Shown piece by piece: positions 23,205 to 26,729 of a stretch of 26,729 nucleotides of DNA. The DNA comes from an uncultured Salinimicrobium sp. (GTDB taxonomy: Bacteria; Bacteroidota; Bacteroidia; Flavobacteriales; Flavobacteriaceae), in the NCBI GenBank assembly GCA_946887025.1, contig CAMPJY010000017.1, forward strand, positions 1-26,729, read 5' to 3'. A program made the translations under genes and the position numbers. Each line of letters opens with the position of its first letter. Position 1 is the stretch's first letter. The notes under the pieces are model-generated. The model did not search any database and was not told where the DNA came from. It worked only from the letters and a program-made list of their open reading frames with translations.

Positions 23205-23235
23205 AAGGATCAATTTATTACTGGATATGATCCTT
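23205..23235. repeat. Inverted repeat between ruvX and def
   Basis: AAGGATCA (23205-23212) and TGATCCTT (23228-23235) form a perfect 8-bp inverted repeat with a 15-nt loop, in the AT-rich 64-base gap between ruvX and def. On the transcribed (minus) strand no T-run follows, so it is not a clear terminator; it may mark an mRNA processing point or nothing. Confidence 0.4.
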
Positions 23236-23242
23236 TTATTTT

Positions 23243-23650
23243 TTATTTATATAAATATGATTGCAGAATAATGGTAGCGCTTATCTCATCTACCAGACCT
23301 TTATTCTGTCGTTGCTTCTTTTTAAGGCCACTGTCGATCATGGACTGGAATGCCATTTTCGAGGTGAATCTTTCGTCAACCCTTTTTATCTCCCTTTCGG
23401 GAAACTTCTCCACAAACTGCTTTAGAAATTTCTGGATATCCACCTCACTCTCTGAAGCAGTATTATCCATCTGTTTTGGCTCCCCTATCAGGACCAGCTC
23501 CACGTTTTCTTTTGAAAAATAATCTTCGAGGAATTTCAGCAAATCATTGGTAGGTACAGTCGTAAGTCCCGAAGCAATGATCTGGAGTTCATCCGTCACC
23601 GCTATTCCGGTGCGTTTTCTTCCATAATCCAATGCCAAAATCCTTGCCAT
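23243..23650 (-). CDS. ruvX: RuvX/YqgF putative Holliday junction resolvase or rRNA-processing nuclease
   Basis: A 135-residue RNase H-fold protein. The family motifs are complete: DYGRKRTGIAV (8-18, with the first catalytic Asp at 8), VLIGEPKQMDNTAS with the conserved Glu, VDERFTS, and the late LVDEISATI with the last Asp. Homologues (YqgF/RuvX) act in 16S rRNA 5'-end processing in E. coli and have been proposed to resolve Holliday junctions. I chose the ATG at 23650, the usual start (MARILALDYG); the longer frame adds five residues. It heads the minus-strand group ruvX-def-DUF5606 and is divergent from dapD. Confidence 0.93.
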   Translation of the reverse strand: MARILALDYGRKRTGIAVTDELQIIASGLTTVPTNDLLKFLEDYFSKENVELVLIGEPKQMDNTASESEVDIQKFLKQFVEKFPEREIKRVDERFTSKMAFQSMIDSGLKKKQRQNKGLVDEISATIILQSYLYK

Positions 23651-23662
23651 ACAATTTTTCCG

Positions 23663-23693
23663 CAAAGGTAAGGTTTAAAATGAATCAGTCCAA
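23663..23693 (-). promoter_or_regulatory. Promoter for the ruvX-def-DUF5606 unit
   Basis: On the minus strand, TTG (23693-23691) and TACCTTTG (23670-23663) are spaced by 20 bases and match the Bacteroidota consensus exactly. The ruvX ATG follows 12 bases later. Confidence 0.7.
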
Positions 23694-23712
23694 TATATTG
23701 GCCTGAAGCTAG

Positions 23713-23720
23713 TATCTTTG
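23713..23720 (+). promoter_or_regulatory. Probable -7 element for dapD
   Basis: TATCTTTG matches TAnnTTTG exactly, 14 bases before the dapD start. The nearest TTG (23698-23700) is only 12 bases upstream, shorter than the normal 17-23, so the -33 element is unclear. The box lies back to back with the ruvX promoter. Confidence 0.5.
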
Positions 23721-23734
23721 CCCAAAATTAAAGC

Positions 23735-24550
23735 ATGACACATTTAGAACCTATTATCACAAAAGCCTGGGAGAACCGGGAACTTCTGAACCAAAAAGAA
23801 ACCACCGACGCCATAAGAGAGGCCATTTCCCTTCTGGATGAGGGAAAAATACGGGTGGCGGAACCAACAGCTGAAGGCTGGCAGGTGAACGAGTGGGTGA
23901 AGAAGGCAGTGGTACTCTATTTCCCGATACAGAAAATGGAAACCCTGGAGGCGGGGATCTTTGAATATCACGATAAAATGCCGCTGAAGAGAGGCTATAA
24001 AGAAAAAGGTATACGGGTGGTACCTAATGCGGTAGCAAGACACGGAGCCTATATTTCGAGCGGGGTAATTTTAATGCCAAGTTATGTGAACATTGGGGCC
24101 TATGTCGATGAAGGGACCATGGTGGATACCTGGGCTACCGTTGGCAGCTGCGCCCAGATTGGAAAAAACGTCCACCTGAGCGGAGGGGTTGGAATCGGAG
24201 GGGTCCTTGAACCTTTACAGGCCGCCCCCGTTATCATTGAAGACAATGCATTTCTTGGATCCAGAAGCATCGTGGTAGAAGGGGTAAAAGTTGAAAAAGA
24301 GGCTGTTCTTGGAGCTAATGTGGTCCTTACTGCTTCCACAAAAATAATTGATGTCACGGGAGATGAGCCAATCGAAATGAAAGGAATTGTTCCTGCTCGC
24401 TCAGTCGTTATTCCGGGAAGCTATACCAAAAAATTTCCAGCGGGAGAATATCAGGTGCCTTGTGCCCTGATCATCGGGACACGCAAGGAAAGCACTAACA
24501 AAAAGACTTCTCTTAATGATGCTTTGAGAGAATATAATGTGGCTGTCTAA
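23735..24550 (+). CDS. dapD: Tetrahydrodipicolinate N-succinyltransferase
   Basis: A 271-residue enzyme of the succinylase branch of lysine/diaminopimelate synthesis; it adds succinyl from succinyl-CoA to tetrahydrodipicolinate in the cytoplasm. Diaminopimelate goes into peptidoglycan. The N-terminal helical domain (about 1-95) is followed by a left-handed beta-helix built from hexapeptide repeats (about 100-225), seen in VVPNAVARHGAYISSGVILM-type runs and GTMVDTWATVGSCAQIG, and a C-terminal strand region with VPARSVVIPGSY. Length is typical for DapD (about 274). ATG at 23735 is the natural start. It is divergent from ruvX and followed after 27 bases by a glycosyltransferase. Confidence 0.96.
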   Translation: MTHLEPIITKAWENRELLNQKETTDAIREAISLLDEGKIRVAEPTAEGWQVNEWVKKAVVLYFPIQKMETLEAGIFEYHDKMPLKRGYKEKGIRVVPNAVARHGAYISSGVILMPSYVNIGAYVDEGTMVDTWATVGSCAQIGKNVHLSGGVGIGGVLEPLQAAPVIIEDNAFLGSRSIVVEGVKVEKEAVLGANVVLTASTKIIDVTGDEPIEMKGIVPARSVVIPGSYTKKFPAGEYQVPCALIIGTRKESTNKKTSLNDALREYNVAV

Positions 24551-24577
24551 ATTTAAACTTCAAACCTTTCAACCGAA

Positions 24578-25630
24578 TTGAAGATCCTGGTAATACAGAA
24601 CAAAATGATCGGGGACGTGCTAACGTCCTCGATCCTGTTTGAAGCCCTGAGAGCCAAGTATCCGGAAGCCGAACTGCATTACCTCATCCAGCCACACACA
24701 AGGCCTGTAGTGGAAAACAATCCCAATATTGATAACTTGATTCTTTTCGATCCGGAGGAAGAGTCCACGCTGGCCCTAGCCTTGAGGCTGAGGAAAGAGA
24801 ATTACGATGTGGTAATTGATGTTTATGCCAAACTGAATTCCGCCCTGGTGACTCTGCTTTCGGGAGCCGGTAAAAAGATCTCCTATTATAAATGGTATAC
24901 CTCCCCATCCTACACCCGGACATTTCATTTAAAGGAAAAACTGGACACTAATGCAGGATTCGCCATAGAAAACAGGATGCTCTTGCTTCAGGGACTTTCC
25001 CAAGATTTTCCAGTTGAAATAAAGCCAAAAGTTTTTTTAACTGATAATGAAAAGGCTGAAGCTCAGGAATTGCTGAAAAATGAAGGAATCTCATTTTCCA
25101 GGCCGCTGGTCATGGTTTCCATTCTGGGCAGTTCTCAGAGCAAGACTTATCCACCCCGTTTTATGGCGGAGCTGCTGGATTTTGCAGTAAGGAAATCAGA
25201 TTCCCAGTTACTGTTCAACTATATCCCGAGGCAGCTAAAGGAAGCTGAGGAAATCTATAATCTCTGTTCTCCCCAAACAAAGGACCGGATCTTTTTCGAA
25301 GTATTTGGAAAGAACCTCAGAGAATTCATGGCCATAACCTCCCATTGCAAAGCCTTGATAGGAAATGAAGGTGGCGCAGTTAATATGGCTAAAGCCTTAA
25401 ATATCCCTACCTTCTCGATATTTTCCCCTCAGATAAAAAAGGAAAACTGGAGCATTTATGAGGACGGGAAACAGAATGTTTCGGTCCATTTAAACGAATT
25501 CAGGCCAGAGTTTTTTGACAGTCTTTCAAAAGGAGCACTGGTGAAAAAAGCAGCTGAATTCTATGAACTGCTGGAGCCAAAGCTTATATTCGCAAAATTC
25601 GACAGCTTTCTGAAGGAAAATGTGACATAA
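24578..25630 (+). CDS. Family 9 glycosyltransferase (heptosyltransferase-like)
   Basis: A 350-residue GT-B enzyme of glycosyltransferase family 9, the ADP-heptose:LPS heptosyltransferase group. The N-terminus KILVIQNKMIGDVLTSSIL (2-20) is the family's acceptor-side Rossmann strand with the conserved Asp of GDVL. The C-terminal domain has the donor-site run VMVSILGSSQSKTYP and the signature GNEGGAVNMAKALNIPT. The enzyme would act on the cytoplasmic face, building the LPS core or a related lipo-oligosaccharide; the donor sugar is not certain. The start is TTG at 24578: the conserved first residues begin there and no ATG precedes it. It lies 27 bases after dapD and 31 before a nucleotidyltransferase. 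Confidence 0.85.
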   Translation: MKILVIQNKMIGDVLTSSILFEALRAKYPEAELHYLIQPHTRPVVENNPNIDNLILFDPEEESTLALALRLRKENYDVVIDVYAKLNSALVTLLSGAGKKISYYKWYTSPSYTRTFHLKEKLDTNAGFAIENRMLLLQGLSQDFPVEIKPKVFLTDNEKAEAQELLKNEGISFSRPLVMVSILGSSQSKTYPPRFMAELLDFAVRKSDSQLLFNYIPRQLKEAEEIYNLCSPQTKDRIFFEVFGKNLREFMAITSHCKALIGNEGGAVNMAKALNIPTFSIFSPQIKKENWSIYEDGKQNVSVHLNEFRPEFFDSLSKGALVKKAAEFYELLEPKLIFAKFDSFLKENVT

Positions 25631-25661
25631 AGCTCTAGAAAAGTCTTACAAAATTATTTTA

Positions 25662-26342
25662 ATGAAAATTATCATTCTTGCCGCAGGTATCGGCTCCCGA
25701 CTCGGAAATCCCTTCCCTAAACCACTGACCCCGTTGAATGACGGCAAAAGTATTATGGAAAACCAGGTCAGCAATCTTTCCACTCATTTTAATGAACACG
25801 ATATTTCAGTAGTTGTCGGATTTAAGAAAGACCTGATTATGGAACGCTTCCCGGACCTCACCTATATCTACAATCAGTATTTTGATGCCACCAACACTTC
25901 CAAAAGTCTTCTGAAAGCATTGAAGAAGAACAGAAATGAGGATGTTCTCTGGCTGAATGGAGATGTGATATTTGATTCAGCCCTTCTCGAGGCCCTGAAA
26001 GAGGAAATTGAGGCACAGAACTCATTTGTATCCGTAAATCATTCAAGGGTAGCCGAGGAAGAGGTGAAATACACCCTAAAGGACGATTTCGTTCATGAAC
26101 TCTCAAAGGAAGTTAAAAATGGATTGGGAGAAGCGGTGGGAATCAATTTCATCTCCAGAAAGGACCTTCCGGTCCTGATAGAACAACTCGAAATTTGTGA
26201 TGACAATGATTACTTTGAAAAAGGCATTGAACTTGCGATCCAGAATAAAGGCATTAAGGTGAAGGCAGTGGATATTTCCAGTTTCAGGTGTATGGAAATA
26301 GATTTCAAGGAAGACCTGGACCAGGCGAATAAACTATTTTAA
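25662..26342 (+). CDS. NTP transferase (sugar/alcohol-phosphate nucleotidyltransferase)
   Basis: A 226-residue nucleotidyltransferase of the GT-A-like pyrophosphorylase superfamily. The N-terminal signature LAAGIGSRLGNPFPKPL (6-22) binds the nucleotide and phosphate; D101 in LWLNGDVIF is the expected metal-binding Asp. It is short and lacks the beta-helix or extra domain of GlmU and sugar-1-phosphate uridylyltransferases, resembling LicC-like CTP:phosphocholine or CTP:alcohol-phosphate cytidylyltransferases. The following gene resembles CDP-glycerol glycerophosphotransferases, supporting a CTP-using role, but the substrate is inferred. The next ATG comes 4 bases after its stop, so the two are coupled. 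Confidence 0.82.
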   Translation: MKIIILAAGIGSRLGNPFPKPLTPLNDGKSIMENQVSNLSTHFNEHDISVVVGFKKDLIMERFPDLTYIYNQYFDATNTSKSLLKALKKNRNEDVLWLNGDVIFDSALLEALKEEIEAQNSFVSVNHSRVAEEEVKYTLKDDFVHELSKEVKNGLGEAVGINFISRKDLPVLIEQLEICDDNDYFEKGIELAIQNKGIKVKAVDISSFRCMEIDFKEDLDQANKLF

Positions 26343-26346
26343 AAAA

Positions 26347-26729
26347 ATGAAAGTAATCCTGTTTTGTCAGAATCCTTATGCCTTTGGGATCATGGAACCC
26401 ATTATGGAGGTACTAAAGGAAAAAGGGCATCAATACCTTTGGTTCCTGACAGAAAACCTGCTCGGTAAATTCCCATTTACGGGAGAGCCTTCTACAAGTG
26501 ACATTCAGGATTTAAAAAACTTTCAGACCGACGCTATCTTCTGCCCCGGGAATGAAGTCCCTCACTATCTGAGGGGCCTAAAGGTTCAAATTTTTCACGG
26601 GCTTGCAGGGGAGAAAAAAGGGCATTTCAGAATCCGCCATTATTTTGACTTATATCTAACCCAGGGCCCATATTTCACCGATAAATTTTTAGAACTAAAA
26701 GATAAATTCAGAGATTTCGAAGTAATAGA
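26347..26729 (+). CDS. CDP-glycerol glycerophosphotransferase-like protein, 5' part only
   Basis: An open frame from ATG 26347 runs to the window end without a stop, giving 127 codons plus two bases; the 3' part is outside. The start (KVILFCQNPYAFGIMEPIME) is a Rossmann-like strand and loop. A later segment, QIFHGLAGEKKGHF then FDLYLTQGPYFTDKF, resembles the HG...K and D-x-x-x-x-x-G motifs of the TagB/TagF/CDP-glycerol glycerophosphotransferase family, which transfers glycerol phosphate or other alditol phosphates to surface polymers. With less than half the usual length visible, the family is a moderate-confidence call. It is coupled to the upstream nucleotidyltransferase by a 4-base gap. 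Confidence 0.65.
   Translation, partial: MKVILFCQNPYAFGIMEPIMEVLKEKGHQYLWFLTENLLGKFPFTGEPSTSDIQDLKNFQTDAIFCPGNEVPHYLRGLKVQIFHGLAGEKKGHFRIRHYFDLYLTQGPYFTDKFLELKDKFRDFEVI

Overview
This window looks like chromosomal housekeeping DNA from a marine-type member of the Flavobacteriaceae (phylum Bacteroidota). I infer this from three things. Promoters match the Bacteroidota primary sigma signature (-33 TTG, -7 TAnnTTTG) rather than the E. coli one. There are no clear Shine-Dalgarno sites. The gene set (OstA-like protein, DUF349 protein, DUF5606 protein next to def/mazG/ruvX, tandem DUF368 proteins) is typical of the group. A Gramella/Salegentibacter-like genus is a guess. I see no phage, insertion sequence, rRNA, tRNA or CRISPR.

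Layout, left to right. 68-4365: two exported amidohydrolase-family proteins in one operon, closed by a strong terminator. 4418-4855 (minus): a small unrecognised lipoprotein. 5035-7102: a SpoU/TrmH-type RNA methyltransferase and a membrane M48 (Ste24-like) protease. 7143-11109: a bifunctional RelA/SpoT enzyme, a Fur-family regulator and adenylosuccinate synthase, closed by a terminator. 11110-11494: the only long non-coding gap; it holds that terminator and a five-unit 11-bp repeat array ending in an inverted copy. 11495-14531: OstA-like LPS-transport protein and a class III aminotransferase. 14640-18800: a TPR protein, two tandem DUF368 (PopT-type polyprenyl-phosphate transporter) proteins and shikimate dehydrogenase. 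18907-21051: a large DUF349-repeat protein. 21145-23650 (minus): mazG, a DUF5606 protein, def and ruvX. 23735-26729: dapD, a family 9 glycosyltransferase, a sugar/alcohol-phosphate nucleotidyltransferase and the start of a CDP-glycerol glycerophosphotransferase-like gene that runs off the end.

A common theme is the cell envelope: LPS transport (ostA), lipid-carrier recycling (DUF368 pair), diaminopimelate synthesis (dapD), a surface glycan or phospho-alditol cluster at the right edge, and membrane proteolysis (M48). A second theme is nucleotide and stress control: (p)ppGpp metabolism beside PurA, with MazG nearby. Several starts were moved from the longest possible frame to an internal ATG because promoter elements or family N-termini require it; three other genes appear to use TTG.

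Nothing here is clearly a new system. The best leads are the 11-bp array before ostA, the amidohydrolase pair with progressive loss of metal ligands, palindromes overlapping -33 elements, and the incomplete phospho-alditol cluster at the right edge.
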